Notes: generated by a model not told the origin, from the letters alone. A DNA stretch of 64,000 nucleotides from Streptomyces sp. NBC_01216 (GCF_035994945.1 NZ_CP108677.1:5208001-5272000), one strand, 5' to 3'; shown: positions 27,012 to 36,018, counted from the first letter of the stretch. Numbers and translations: made by a program.

Positions 27012-27190
27012 CCTGCCTCCCCGGCCCGGTCAGGGACAACGCGGGGGTCGCACCGGTCCACGGAGGACTCCGTGTATGCGGACGGGTTACCTGGATTTCA
27101 TACCTGGAGGGAACTAAGGACACCCACACCTACGTACTATTACCGGCCACACGTCGTCAGGGCCCCACAGAGGTAGTCGGGAGAGTTACA

Positions 27191-28366
27191 TTGCGTCATT
27201 TCGGACACATCCCGTCCGCTTCGCGGGCCGGGCTGTTCCACCAGGAGCCGGCCGAGTTCACGGCCGACTCGCCCGCGAGCACCCTCGCCGCCGCCCTCGG
27301 CGCCACCCTCTACAGCCCGGCGACCCGGCCACAGCTCGCCGACGACGTACGCAAACAGGCCGCCCGCGGGGTCGTCTCCATGGTCCTGTGCCTGGAGGAC
27401 TCCATCGCGGACGCCGAGGTCGAGGCCGCCGAGACCAACCTCGTCGAGCAGTTCACCCGGCTCGCCGAAACCGCTCCGGTGGCCCCCCGGGACCTGCCCC
27501 TGCTCTTCATGCGGGTCCGCGAGCCCGCCCAGATACCGGACCTCACCGCTCGGCTCGGCGACACCGTCCGTCTGTTGTCCGGCTTCGTCCTGCCCAAGTT
27601 CGACGCGCCCCGCGGACGCGCCTTCCTCGACGCGCTCACCGCCGCCGAGAACGCCTCCGGACGACGACTTTTCGCCATGCCCGTCCTCGAATCGCCCGAG
27701 CTCCTCCATCTGGAGACCCGTGCCCGGACCCTCACCGGCATCGCGACGCTCGTCAACGAACACCGCGACCGGGTCCTCGCCCTCCGTCTCGGCGTCACCG
27801 ACTTCTGCTCCGCGTACGGACTGCGCCGCCCGCCCGACATGACCGCCTACGACGTCCAGCTCGTCGCCCACGTCATCGCCGACGTGGTCAACGTCCTCGG
27901 CCGCTCCGACGGCACCGGCTTCACGATCACCGGCCCCGTCTGGGAGTACTTCCGCCTCGGCGAGCGCATGTTCAAACCCCAGCTGCGCCGCAGCCCCTTC
28001 CTGGAGGGCCGCGCCGAAGACCTGCGCACCGCGCTCATCGAGCACGACCTCGACGGGCTGCTGCGCGAGATCGAACTCGACCGGGCCAACGGCCTGCTCG
28101 GCAAGACCTGTATCCACCCCAGTCACGTCGTTCCGGTCCACGCACTCTCCGTGGTCAGCCACGAGGAGTTCAGTGACGCCCAGGACATCCTCCGCCCGGA
28201 GCGGGGCGGCGGCGGAGTGCTGCGCTCCGCCTATACGAACAAAATGAATGAAGTGAAGCCGCATCGTGCGTGGGCCGAGCGGACCCTCCTGCGCGCCGAG
28301 GTCTTCGGCGTCGCAAGGGAGGACGTCGGCTTCGTCGATCTGCTCACCGCCGGACTGTCCGGCTGA
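27191..28366 (+). CDS. HpcH/HpaI-CitE-like lyase of the Ter-linked metabolite operon
   Basis: 391 residues from TTG 27191 with GGGAGAG upstream; LRHFGHIPSASRAGLF is the normal start of this subfamily. The (beta/alpha)8 CitE-like barrel shows the metal-site segment SMVLCLEDSIADAEV and later RLGVTDFCSAYGLRR and GKTCIHPSHV (product-binding His). The subfamily is not citrate lyase proper: it occurs beside Ter genes with phosphoribosyltransferases and HAD phosphatases, where it is proposed to supply an aldol cleavage or condensation step in building a nucleoside-like metabolite. The next gene starts 6 bases after its stop. Confidence 0.88.
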   Translation: MRHFGHIPSASRAGLFHQEPAEFTADSPASTLAAALGATLYSPATRPQLADDVRKQAARGVVSMVLCLEDSIADAEVEAAETNLVEQFTRLAETAPVAPRDLPLLFMRVREPAQIPDLTARLGDTVRLLSGFVLPKFDAPRGRAFLDALTAAENASGRRLFAMPVLESPELLHLETRARTLTGIATLVNEHRDRVLALRLGVTDFCSAYGLRRPPDMTAYDVQLVAHVIADVVNVLGRSDGTGFTITGPVWEYFRLGERMFKPQLRRSPFLEGRAEDLRTALIEHDLDGLLREIELDRANGLLGKTCIHPSHVVPVHALSVVSHEEFSDAQDILRPERGGGGVLRSAYTNKMNEVKPHRAWAERTLLRAEVFGVAREDVGFVDLLTAGLSG

Positions 28367-28372
28367 CGGAAG

Positions 28373-30850
28373 GTGAATCAAGACGTGGTCTGGTCGGGAA
28401 CATGGGTCGCCGAGCGACTCGGCGTCGAACTGGACGGCGACGAGCGGCTCCCGGGCCTGCTGGGCCTCGCACTGCGCCGCAACCCCAGACGAGCCCATCT
28501 GCTCGTCTCCAACGTGCTGGGCAAACACGTGCCCCAGCGCCCCGCCGTGGTCCGCGACGCGGGCCACGCCCTGGGCGTACGAGTACGGGAACTGCTCGGA
28601 GACCGGGACGCGGCGCGGTCCGTCGTCCTCGGCTACGCGGAGACCGCGACCGGCCTCGGCCACAGCGTCGCCGACGGCCTGGCACTCGCGCCCTACCTCC
28701 ACTCCACCCGCCGGCCCGTACCCGGCGTCACCCCCGCCGGCGGCTTCGAGGAATCCCACTCGCACGCCACCTCGCACCTGCTGCTCCCCGAGGACCCCGA
28801 CCTGCTCGCCGGCGACGGACCGCTGATCCTCGTCGACGACGAGTTCTCCACCGGCAACACCGTCGTCAACACCATCCGCGACCTGCACGCCCGCCACCCC
28901 CGCGACCGGTACGTGATCGTGGCCCTCGTCGACATGCGCGCCCCCGCCGACCGGGACCGGCTCACCGCCTTCGCCGCCGAGATCGGCGCCCGGGTGGACC
29001 TCGTCACCACCGCCGCGGGCACCGTCGCCCTGCCCGAGGGCGTACTGGAGAAGGGCCGGGAACTCGTGGCCCGCCACGAGACCGCCCCCGCCCCCTCCCC
29101 GGCCCCCCGCACCACCCCCGTACGCGTCGACCTGGACTGGCCCGTCGGCGTCCCGGACGGCGGCAGGCACGGCTTCACACCCGAGCACCGCACCCGCCTG
29201 GAAGCGGCCCTGCCGACCATGGCCGACCAGCTCGCCGACGCCCTCACGGACGCCCCCGGCACCCCGCCCCGCGTCCTCGTCCTCGGCTTCGAAGAGCTGA
29301 TGTACGCGCCACTGCGCCTCGGCACCGAGCTGGAGCGGGCCGGACACGACGTCGCGTACTCCACGACCACCCGCTCGCCCGTCCTCGCCGTCGACGACCC
29401 CGGCTACGCCATACGCACCCGGCTCGTGTTCCCCGCCCACGACACGCCCGCCGACGGCCCCGGCGAGCGCTACGCCTACAACGTCGCCGGCGCCGGTTTC
29501 GACGCCGTCGTCGCCGTCGTCGACTCGCCCGCCGACACTCCCGCCCTGCACGCTCCCGACGGCCTGCTGGCCCAGCTCGCGGCGCACGTCCCGCACGTGG
29601 TCCTCGCCGTCACCCCCTCGTACGTCCCCGCTCCCGCCACCGAAGCTCCCGAAAGGAGCTCCATGCTGCCCGAGCCCCTCCGCGGCCCCGCCTTCTCCTC
29701 GTACGCGCCCGACGAGGTCGGCTGGCTGCTCCAGGACCTGTCGGAGGTGGAGCTGGAGGCCCCGACCGAGGAGCGCGAGGAGGCCGTCCAGAGCGGCGGA
29801 GCCCACTACGCCGAGTCGCTGCCCGTCGAGTACCAGCCCAGCGCCCGGTACCAGGAGCTCTTCCAGACCGCCCTGGAGACCTCCGCCGCCCGGATCGCCC
29901 GCGCCGTCGGTACCGTCACCGAGACCGTCCTCGCCGAGCACGCCCAGCGTCACCGGCCCGGGAGCGGCCCGCGCCACCCCGTCCTCGTCTCGCTCGCCCG
30001 TGCCGGCACCCCGGTCGGCGTCCTGATGCGCCGCTGGGCCCAGGCACGCCACGGCCTGGACCTGCCCCACTACGCCGTCTCCATCGTGCGCGGACGCGGC
30101 ATCGACACCAACGCGCTGCGCTGGCTCGCCGCCCATCACGACCCCGCCGACGTCGTCTTCGTCGACGGCTGGACCGGCAAGGGCGCCATCACCCGCGAGC
30201 TCGCCGAGGCACTACGCGCCCACCACCGGCGCCACGGCGGCCCCGCCTTCCACCCGGAGATCGCGGTCCTCGCCGACCCCGGCTCCTGCGTGCGCACCTA
30301 CGGAACCCGCGAGGACTTCCTCATCCCGTCCGCCTGCCTCAACTCCACCGTCTCCGGGCTGATATCACGCACCGTCCTGCGCGACGACCTCGTCGGACCC
30401 GACGACTACCACGGCGGAAAGTTCTACCGAGAACTCGTCGGCGCCGATGTGTCGAACGACTTCCTGGACGCCGTCACCGAACATTTCGACGAGGTCTCCG
30501 CCGCCGTCGACATCGAGGTGAAGGAACTCCTGAGCGCCGACCGGACCCCCACCTGGGAGGGCTGGGCGGCCGTCGAGAGGATCAGCGAGAAGTACGGCAT
30601 CCACGACGTCAACCTGGTCAAGCCGGGCGTCGGCGAGACCACCCGGGTCCTGCTGCGCCGCGTCCCCTGGAAGATCCTCGCCCAGCGCGGCGCGGACACC
30701 GACCTCGCCCACGTACGCCTTCTCGCCGAGCAACGCGGCGTACCGGTCGAGGAGGTCGACCACCTGCCCTACACCTGCGTGGGACTGATCCACCCCCAGT
30801 ACACGCGGGGTGCGACGGGCACCGACGGGAAGGCGGTGGCCTCCCGGTGA
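28373..30850 (+). CDS. Fused phosphoribosyltransferase/TRSP and StiP-type protein of the Ter operon
   Basis: 825 residues. The first half is an orotate-PRTase-like domain with the PRPP-binding loop LILVDDEFSTGNT (about 151-163), followed by a TRSP-type domain (about 230-440). The second half (from about 480) matches the StiP family, itself thought to be a PRTase relative: VFVDGWTGKGAIT (about 593-604) and YHGGKFYREL (about 679-688). Many genomes encode these as two proteins. The start could be GTG 28373 or GTG 28385; GGAAGG at 28368-28373 fits the second better. The stop overlaps the HAD gene start. Confidence 0.85.
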   Translation: MNQDVVWSGTWVAERLGVELDGDERLPGLLGLALRRNPRRAHLLVSNVLGKHVPQRPAVVRDAGHALGVRVRELLGDRDAARSVVLGYAETATGLGHSVADGLALAPYLHSTRRPVPGVTPAGGFEESHSHATSHLLLPEDPDLLAGDGPLILVDDEFSTGNTVVNTIRDLHARHPRDRYVIVALVDMRAPADRDRLTAFAAEIGARVDLVTTAAGTVALPEGVLEKGRELVARHETAPAPSPAPRTTPVRVDLDWPVGVPDGGRHGFTPEHRTRLEAALPTMADQLADALTDAPGTPPRVLVLGFEELMYAPLRLGTELERAGHDVAYSTTTRSPVLAVDDPGYAIRTRLVFPAHDTPADGPGERYAYNVAGAGFDAVVAVVDSPADTPALHAPDGLLAQLAAHVPHVVLAVTPSYVPAPATEAPERSSMLPEPLRGPAFSSYAPDEVGWLLQDLSEVELEAPTEEREEAVQSGGAHYAESLPVEYQPSARYQELFQTALETSAARIARAVGTVTETVLAEHAQRHRPGSGPRHPVLVSLARAGTPVGVLMRRWAQARHGLDLPHYAVSIVRGRGIDTNALRWLAAHHDPADVVFVDGWTGKGAITRELAEALRAHHRRHGGPAFHPEIAVLADPGSCVRTYGTREDFLIPSACLNSTVSGLISRTVLRDDLVGPDDYHGGKFYRELVGADVSNDFLDAVTEHFDEVSAAVDIEVKELLSADRTPTWEGWAAVERISEKYGIHDVNLVKPGVGETTRVLLRRVPWKILAQRGADTDLAHVRLLAEQRGVPVEEVDHLPYTCVGLIHPQYTRGATGTDGKAVASR

Positions 30851-31728
30851 ACACCACCATGGTCGCCAGCGACCTCGACCGGACGCTCATCTACTCCGTG
30901 GCGGCCCTCGCGCTCGCCATGCCCGACGCCCAGGCACCCCGGCTGCTCACCGTCGAGGTCCACGAGAGCAAGCCGCTCTCCTTCATGACCGAGGACGCCG
31001 CCGCGCTCCTGGCGCGGCTGGCCACCGAGACCGTGTTCGTCCCCACCACGACTCGCACCCGCAAGCAGTACCAGCGCATCCGGCTTCCCGGCCCGGCACC
31101 CCGGTACGCGATCTGCGCCAACGGCGGGCACATCCTCGTCGACGGCGCCTGCGACCGCGACTGGAACGACGAGGTGGTCCGCCGCCTCGCCGACGAGTGC
31201 GCGCCGCTCTCCGAGATCCGCGCCTACCTGACCGCCACCGCGGACCTCTCCTGGGTGCGCAAGCACCGGGTGGCCGAGGACCTCTTCGCCTACCTCGTCG
31301 TCGAGCGGGAGCGGCTTCCCGCGGAGTGGCTGGAACGCTTCGGGGAATGGGCCGGCGACCGGGGCTGGACCGTCTCCCTCCAGGGCCGCAAGGTCTACGC
31401 GGTACCCAAACCGCTCACCAAGAGCGCCGCGATGCGCGAGGTCGCGCGCCGCACCGGCGCCACCCTCACCCTGGCCGCGGGCGACTCGCTCCTCGACGCC
31501 GACCTCCTGAGCGCCGCCGACCGGTCCTGGCGACCGGGCCACGGAGAACTCGCCGACACCCGGTGGACCGCCCCGCACCTCGACGCGCTCACCGAAAGCG
31601 GAGTCGCGGCCGGCGAGGAGATCCTCCGCCGCTTCCTGGCGGCGGCCCGCTCCCACCGGTCCCTCGTGCCCCCGCAGACCGTCACCCCGCCGGACGGTAC
31701 CGGCGCCCCGCTCCCCGACCGGGCCTGA
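30847..31728 (+). CDS. HAD-family hydrolase of the Ter operon
   Basis: 293 residues from GTG 30847, overlapping the previous stop (GTGA). HAD motif I is SDLDRTLIYS (Asp9, Asp11), motif II the TTTTRTRKQY region, and motif IV AAGDSLLDADLL. A cap domain lies between (about 85-185), the Cof/sucrose-phosphatase-like arrangement. In Ter-linked operons this enzyme is expected to dephosphorylate the product of the PRTase/lyase steps. A ~30-residue Pro-rich tail is probably disordered. Together with the two upstream genes it forms one tightly packed operon. Confidence 0.9.
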   Translation: MNTTMVASDLDRTLIYSVAALALAMPDAQAPRLLTVEVHESKPLSFMTEDAAALLARLATETVFVPTTTRTRKQYQRIRLPGPAPRYAICANGGHILVDGACDRDWNDEVVRRLADECAPLSEIRAYLTATADLSWVRKHRVAEDLFAYLVVERERLPAEWLERFGEWAGDRGWTVSLQGRKVYAVPKPLTKSAAMREVARRTGATLTLAAGDSLLDADLLSAADRSWRPGHGELADTRWTAPHLDALTESGVAAGEEILRRFLAAARSHRSLVPPQTVTPPDGTGAPLPDRA

Positions 31729-31758
31729 CCGTCACCCAGGCAGCCAGGCAGCCAGGCA

Positions 31759-31793
31759 CGGCGCCCGCCGCGTTCCGGGGCGAGCGGGCGCCG
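31759..31793 (+). terminator. Hairpin ending the Ter metabolite operon
   Basis: The stem CGGCGCCCGC / GCGGGCGCCG (10 base pairs) with a 15-base loop lies 30 bases after the HAD stop. Three tandem CCAGGCA(G) units (about 31737-31758) directly precede it. Confidence 0.7.
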
Positions 31794-31959
31794 CCCTTCC
31801 GGCCACCCGCGGGCGCCGAGGGACCGCGGGCCCGGTGCGCCATGCGCCGGCGCCCCGCTCGGCAGCGGAACGCCACGACGGTGGGCCGCGCCACACACCG
31901 GCCGAAGCCCCGGCGGACAGCCCGCTCCGCGGTGGGACGCCCGGACCGGGCCTCGGAGA

Positions 31960-32175
31960 TCAGCCGCAGCAGCCACCACCGCAGCAGCCCCCGCCGCCAC
32001 CGCCGGACGGCGCGGCACCACCCTTCGCGGTGCCGCCGACGGCGACGGCCGAGAGCAGTTTGACGGTGTCGTCGTGCCCCTGCGGGCAGGAGGCGGGAGC
32101 GGACGACTCGGCCATCGGCCGGTTCAGTTCGAACGTGTCGCCACAGGTCCGGCAGCGGTATTCATAACGAGGCAT
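31960..32175 (-). CDS. FmdB-family zinc-ribbon protein
   Basis: 71 residues. The N-terminal ribbon has YEYRCRTCGDTFE and a second CPQGH element, giving a CxxC...CxxxH zinc site. After a short link the tail is almost pure Gly with two CC pairs (GGGCCGGGCCG end). FmdB/YfgJ-type ribbons are common in actinobacteria and were first linked to formamidase regulation; their function is unresolved. The Cys-Gly tail could bind metal. It is convergent with the Ter operon. Confidence 0.88.
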   Translation of the reverse strand: MPRYEYRCRTCGDTFELNRPMAESSAPASCPQGHDDTVKLLSAVAVGGTAKGGAAPSGGGGGGCCGGGCCG

Positions 32176-32404
32176 GGGCCCAGGCTAGCGGCCGGTGACG
32201 GCTGCCACGCCGGTCCGGCGCCAAGCGGACCGTCGACGGCCCACACCACCGCGCCCGCCCCTTCCTCCGCTGCCTCTTCCCCCGTCCCGTCCAAGGTTCC
32301 CGTCCCGGCCCACGGGAACAAGGCCCGTGCGGTGGCAGGCCCGGGGGAAGGCGACGGACGGGCGAGGGACCGACGGTGGCGGCCCACGGCGGGCCCGCCT
32401 TCGC

Positions 32405-33805
32405 TCAGGGATGACCGGCGCCCCGGTCCTCCCGGATCTGTTCGACGACGCGGGCGGCGGTCGCGCGGACAGCCTCCAACTCGGTCAGGAAGTGCCAGTA
32501 GTCCGGGTGCCGGCCGCTGTCCAGACCCGCTACGGCCCGGTCGAGACGGTCGACGGCGTCGTCGAGAGGGCGGGCATGACGCGGGTCTGGGGTGTTCCGT
32601 CCCGCCATGGCGAGACGCTGGGCGTCCCGCACCGCGAACCGCGTGCGGTCGATCTCCCGCTGCGGGTTCCTGGCCACCTCGTCGAGCCGCCGCAGCCGGT
32701 CACCGGCGGCGGACACGGCCTCGTCGGTGCTGTTGAGCAGGGCCCGTGCGGTGGCCAGCAGACTCGTGGTGTCCGGCCAACGCTGCTCCGCCCGCGCCGT
32801 GGCCGCCTCCCGGAGCTTCTCCTCGGCCTGGCGGACGGTCGTGGCGGCCTGCTCGGGAACGTGCTGCAGGTCCTGCCAGCATGCGGCGGAGAACCGACGC
32901 CGTAGCTCCGAGAGCACCGGCTCGACCGCACCGGCCCGAGTGGTGAGGGCCTGCGCACGGGTACGGAGCGAGACCAGGCGCTTGTCGGCCTCGGCGGCCC
33001 GCTCGGGCAGCCGTTCGGCCTCGGTGCGGACGGCCTCGGCGTCGCGCAGGACGCGGCCTGCGCGCTCGAGGGTGTCCGCGACACCGTGACGCCCGGCGCC
33101 CTCGTTGAGCCGGGTGAGCTCGGGGCCGAGGGTGGCGAGCCGGGCGGCGAGGTCGTCGGCGCGCAGCCCCGACTCCCGTACCGCGTCCAGAGCGGTGCTC
33201 GCGCCGCGCAACGCCTGACGGGCCCGCTCGACAGCGGGAGCGAGGCGGGCGAGCTGCGTCTCGGCCCGGTCGAGCAACGGGCCGAGCCCTTGCTCGAAAC
33301 GGTCAAGTTCGGCCTTGACCCGCACGAGTTCGTCCTTGGCGCGGGTCAGTTCCGTACGGGCCCGTTGTGCGGTCGCCGAGTCCAGTTCGTCCCGGTCGAG
33401 GTCGTGGCTGTCGACAGCGGTGATGTAGGCGTGACTGACCTCGTCGATCCGCTGCCCCAGCGCGGCGAAGCCCTCGACGGCGCGCCGGGCGCCAGGCGAG
33501 TCGTCGACGGCGGTGATCGTCTCGATGGAGATCCGCAGATCACGCTGAGCGGTGTCGAGTTCGTAGAACGCGGCGGCCGCGGCGTCCTTGGCGGCCTGTG
33601 CCTCGGCCCGCTGGCTCTCCCCGCGGCCCCCGAACCAGCGGCGCGTACCGCCGCCCGCGAAGGCGGCGGGCAGCAGGGCGAGACCGATCAGCGGTAGCGC
33701 GATCATGAGTCGCGGTCCGCTGAGACCCGCCCCGGCCGGGTCCGCCACCGGGACAGCCCCCGATTCGGCGCTCGTCGCACTGGCCCCCGCGTGAGTCGCC
33801 GCCAC
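32405..33805 (-). CDS. Membrane-anchored coiled-coil protein (TPM-protein tail-like)
   Basis: 466 residues. One helix (about 32-50, LMIALPLIGLALLPAAFAGGG) follows a short Ala/Gly-rich N-terminus; from about 60 on the protein is almost entirely heptad-rich helix (AKDELVRVKAELDRFEQGL and similar). It resembles the long C-terminal part of actinobacterial TPM-domain membrane proteins but the TPM domain itself is absent; I could not find it in the upstream sequence either. Function unknown, perhaps a scaffold at the membrane. Confidence 0.7.
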   Translation of the reverse strand: MAATHAGASATSAESGAVPVADPAGAGLSGPRLMIALPLIGLALLPAAFAGGGTRRWFGGRGESQRAEAQAAKDAAAAAFYELDTAQRDLRISIETITAVDDSPGARRAVEGFAALGQRIDEVSHAYITAVDSHDLDRDELDSATAQRARTELTRAKDELVRVKAELDRFEQGLGPLLDRAETQLARLAPAVERARQALRGASTALDAVRESGLRADDLAARLATLGPELTRLNEGAGRHGVADTLERAGRVLRDAEAVRTEAERLPERAAEADKRLVSLRTRAQALTTRAGAVEPVLSELRRRFSAACWQDLQHVPEQAATTVRQAEEKLREAATARAEQRWPDTTSLLATARALLNSTDEAVSAAGDRLRRLDEVARNPQREIDRTRFAVRDAQRLAMAGRNTPDPRHARPLDDAVDRLDRAVAGLDSGRHPDYWHFLTELEAVRATAARVVEQIREDRGAGHP

Positions 33806-33885
33806 GTGTTCCTCTCCCGTGCTGTGTCCGCCGCTTCCGGTCCGGGTTCATTCTCCCACCGGGTAAGGACGAACACACGGGCCGG

Positions 33886-34653
33886 TCAGTTCGCCTCGCG
33901 GACGGTGACTCCTCCGTTGTCGTTGCGCGCCGTCACGGCGTGCCCACTGCCCTTCGCGGTCGGGACACCGATCCGCACCGTTCCGTTGTTGCTGTGGCCG
34001 TCGACGTCGTACGAGGCACGGGGCAGCGCGATGTCGATGTCGCCGTTCTCTCCGACGACTTCGACCCGACGCGGCACGGCGCTCAGAGCCAGCCGCACGT
34101 CGCCGTTGCCGGAGCGCGCGACGACATCGGTCGAGGTGGAGGATTCCCCGACGATGACCCGGCCGTTGTCGCTCCCCAGGTCGAGCGGGCCGGCGGCGCG
34201 CCGCACCACCACGTCGCCGTTGTCGGTGCGGACCCTCAGCGAGGTGGCGAACCCGTCGGCCGCCACGTTCCCGTTGTCGTCCCGCACGCTCACGGAGACC
34301 CCCCGCGGCACCTCGACCCGGTGGAGCGCCGAACAGGCGGCGGCGAGGGCCTCGCACTTCAGCCGGAGGCTGAGCCGCCCGTCGTCCATCCGCCACGTCG
34401 CCTCGGGTCCGTTCCCCAGGAACACCCATCCGTCGACCTGCCGGCTGACGCGGACGTCCTCGACGTCGGCGGGCACGATCTCCAGGTCGGAGTTGTCGGA
34501 ATCGATGGTGAGGGAGGTCCCCGAGAGGGCGAAGCTCCTGGTCTCCACGGGTGCCCCCGCGGCGTCCGCGGAGCCGCAGCCGCCCACCCCGAGAGCGACC
34601 ACGACGGCTCCGCCGGCGGCGAGAAGCACACGGACGTGGCGGCGAACTGCCAT
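33886..34653 (-). CDS. DUF4097-like beta-helix lipoprotein
   Basis: 255 residues from ATG 34653. A lipoprotein signal ends at VGGC (about 22-25). The rest is a chain of short beta repeats with recurring xDNGxV units (DNSDLEI, DDNGNVAADG, TDNGDVVVRR, SDNGRVIVG, SGNGDVRLAL, GENGDIDIAL, SNNGTVRIGV, NDNGGVTV), the DUF4097 solenoid. The longer open frame to 34806 runs toward the tRNA and lacks a start with a ribosome site. Such proteins sit on the cell surface; some are linked to envelope stress regulators. None is adjacent here. Confidence 0.85.
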   Translation of the reverse strand: MAVRRHVRVLLAAGGAVVVALGVGGCGSADAAGAPVETRSFALSGTSLTIDSDNSDLEIVPADVEDVRVSRQVDGWVFLGNGPEATWRMDDGRLSLRLKCEALAAACSALHRVEVPRGVSVSVRDDNGNVAADGFATSLRVRTDNGDVVVRRAAGPLDLGSDNGRVIVGESSTSTDVVARSGNGDVRLALSAVPRRVEVVGENGDIDIALPRASYDVDGHSNNGTVRIGVPTAKGSGHAVTARNDNGGVTVREAN

Positions 34654-34828
34654 GACGATCGAACCCCCTGGTGAAGCGCTGACTGTCCCCTCACGGTAGG
34701 CGCCCCCCGAGCGCGCCTCGATCCGGCGTCCCACCCTCCAGGGGTGGGGATATCCCCCGGGCCCCGGCCACGCACGATCGGTTTGCGGGACCCACCCGTG
34801 GTCCATGTACGCTGTTGCTTCCTTCCAC

Positions 34829-34903
34829 GGGTGCGTAGCTCAGGGGTAGAGCGCTGCTCTTACAAAGCAGATGTCGGCGGTTCGAAACCGTCCGCGCCCA
34901 CCA
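34829..34903 (+). tRNA. tRNA-Val (anticodon UAC), CCA encoded
   Basis: The acceptor arm GGGTGCG (34829-34835) pairs with CGCGCCC (34893-34899), with one G-T pair. The D arm is GCTC-AGGGGTA-GAGC, the anticodon stem CTGCT/AGCAG encloses loop CTTACAA (anticodon TAC), and the T arm is GGCGGTTCGAAACCGTC. Discriminator A34900 is followed by CCA (34901-34903). The 3' part doubles as the left attachment site of an inserted island. Confidence 0.97.
34859..34902 (+). repeat. attL-like 44-bp direct repeat (3' half of tRNA-Val)
   Basis: The 44 bases from the anticodon loop to the second C of CCA are repeated exactly at 36700-36743; the flanking bases differ on both sides. A tRNA 3' half duplicated in direct orientation is the standard footprint of site-specific integration. 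Confidence 0.93.
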
Positions 34904-34917
34904 GCAGGTAGCACGAC

Positions 34918-34948
34918 AAAGGCCCAGGTCACCGGTACTGAGCCTTTT
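34918..34948 (+). terminator. Terminator-like hairpin after tRNA-Val, supplied by the island
   Basis: The stem AAAGGCCCAG / CTGAGCCTTT has one mismatch and a loop of about 10 bases, ending in TTTT. It would end tRNA transcription now that the better hairpin at 36750 has been displaced. Confidence 0.6.
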
Positions 34949-34993
34949 CCAAGCTGGTTTCGTTGACCGCGAGCTGGACAGTCCTGCGCAACG

Positions 34994-35052
34994 ACGAAGC
35001 TCCTGGTAGACGGGTTCTCGACCAAGATCACCCGTGTCTGCCAGGAGCTTCG
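34994..35052. repeat. Inverted repeat upstream of the transposase remnant
   Basis: CGAAGCTCCTGGTAGACGGG and its near-complement (ACCCGTGTCTGCCAGGAGCTTCG, split by about 16 bases) form a long imperfect hairpin just before the transposase start. Streptomyces IS5-type elements often carry such a structure between the IS end and the transposase gene, perhaps limiting its translation. Confidence 0.6.
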
Positions 35053-35053
35053 C

Positions 35054-35558
35054 GTGCTTGTCTATCCGTCTTCGATCGATCTGTCCAGCCGCACCTTGCG
35101 GTTCCTGACCGGGCGGCTGACCGCCAGACGGCAGGACGGCCGGTTTCGGCATCGCGACCGCCTTCCGCTACATACGCGAGGCCGTCGACATCCTGGCCGC
35201 TCTGGCCCCGTCCCTGGCCGAGGCGATGAGGACGATCCGGACGAAGGCGTTCGTCATCCTCGACGGCACTCTGCTGCCGATTGACCGCATCGCCGCTGAC
35301 ACCCCCTACTACTCGGGGAAGCACAAGCGCCATGGCATGAACGTCCAGGTCCTCACCGACCCGTTCGGACGGTTGCTCTGGGCCTCGCCGGCGCTGCCCG
35401 GATCGACTCACGACCTCACCGCCGCACGACAGCACGGCATCATCGAAGCCCTCACCGAAGCAGGACTCGAATGCTGGGCCGACAAGGCGTATCAAGGCGC
35501 CGGCGGACCCGTCCGGGTACCGTTTCGCGGCCGTCGCCTCAAGCGATGGAAGCGCCGC
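35054..35558 (+). pseudogene. IS5-family transposase, internally deleted and truncated
   Basis: The reading begins in one frame (MLVYPSSIDLSSRTLRFLTG, GTG 35054) and continues in another from about 35137 (GFGIATAFRYIREAVDILAAL), with the linking segment missing, consistent with an internal deletion. The DDE_4 domain follows with the first two acidic residues (VILDGTLLPIDRIA and GSTHDLTAARQHG) and WADKAYQGAGG, then stops after RRLKRWKRR. The C-terminal part with the catalytic Glu is absent. No intact IS right end was found. Nonfunctional. Confidence 0.88.
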
Positions 35559-35610
35559 CGAGGATGCACAACCGACATGGGTCGTCAGCGCTCCGGCGTA
35601 CCTTCTCGGC

Positions 35611-36018
35611 ATGGCGAATAGACCCCCTGAGAACTGGCGTGCCTGGATGGCGGAGGTGGCCCGCGATGTCGAGGCCGGGATCTTGGCGCCCGAGTGTGCC
35701 GGGACGGCGGAGATGTACCCCGAGTCCTTGCTGAGGGCGACGGACTCGGCGCTAGAGGCGTTCGAGGCGGAGATGCGGGTGCTCGTGGAGCCTTCTGACG
35801 AAGCGCTCTTCGGGGTGATCGAGAAGGTTGTTCTCGCGCTCAATGCTGTCGACGCCGACGCTAGCCACGGTGGCGCCGGCTACTGCACCGAAGAGCGGGA
35901 GCAACTGTGCGAGTACATCGATCGCACCTTGGGCGAGCACGGTGTGGACGTGGCCGCTCTGGCGGCGAGGAGGGGCATCAATCGTGCCGAGATCACGGAC
36001 GCGTGGCGCGACTGGTGA
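35611..36018 (+). CDS. Unknown 135-residue island protein
   Basis: Not recognised. A soluble, acidic, mostly helical protein: MANRPPENWRAWMAEVARDVEAGI at the start, a middle segment with SLLRATDSALEAFEAEM, and a C-terminal part (YCTEEREQLCEYIDRTL then GVDVAALAARRGINRAEITDAWRDW). The final ~26 residues and ~60 bases of 3' flank recur, diverged, at 36873-37012, outside the island. It sits directly before an immunity-type gene, so it may itself be an immunity or defence accessory protein (weak inference). No clear ribosome site. Confidence 0.65.
   Translation: MANRPPENWRAWMAEVARDVEAGILAPECAGTAEMYPESLLRATDSALEAFEAEMRVLVEPSDEALFGVIEKVVLALNAVDADASHGGAGYCTEEREQLCEYIDRTLGEHGVDVAALAARRGINRAEITDAWRDW

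Noticed and set aside
27089..27108. ACCTGGA direct repeat (13-base period) as an operator in the terD/citE gap
   Set aside because: Only two copies of seven bases, not symmetric; may be chance.
27102..27140. ECF-sigma (SigE/SigR-type) promoter before the CitE-like gene (GGAAC at 27110)
   Set aside because: A GGAAC element is present but the downstream element is at an awkward spacing of about 19 and only partly matches.
27140..30139. 999-codon minus-strand open frame opposite the Ter metabolite operon
   Set aside because: Composition is Gly/Glu/Val-rich with no domains, and it is antisense to three genes with clear motifs.
35054..35621. Intact IS5 element
   Set aside because: The transposase lacks an internal segment and its C-terminal catalytic Glu, and no matching right end or target duplication was found.
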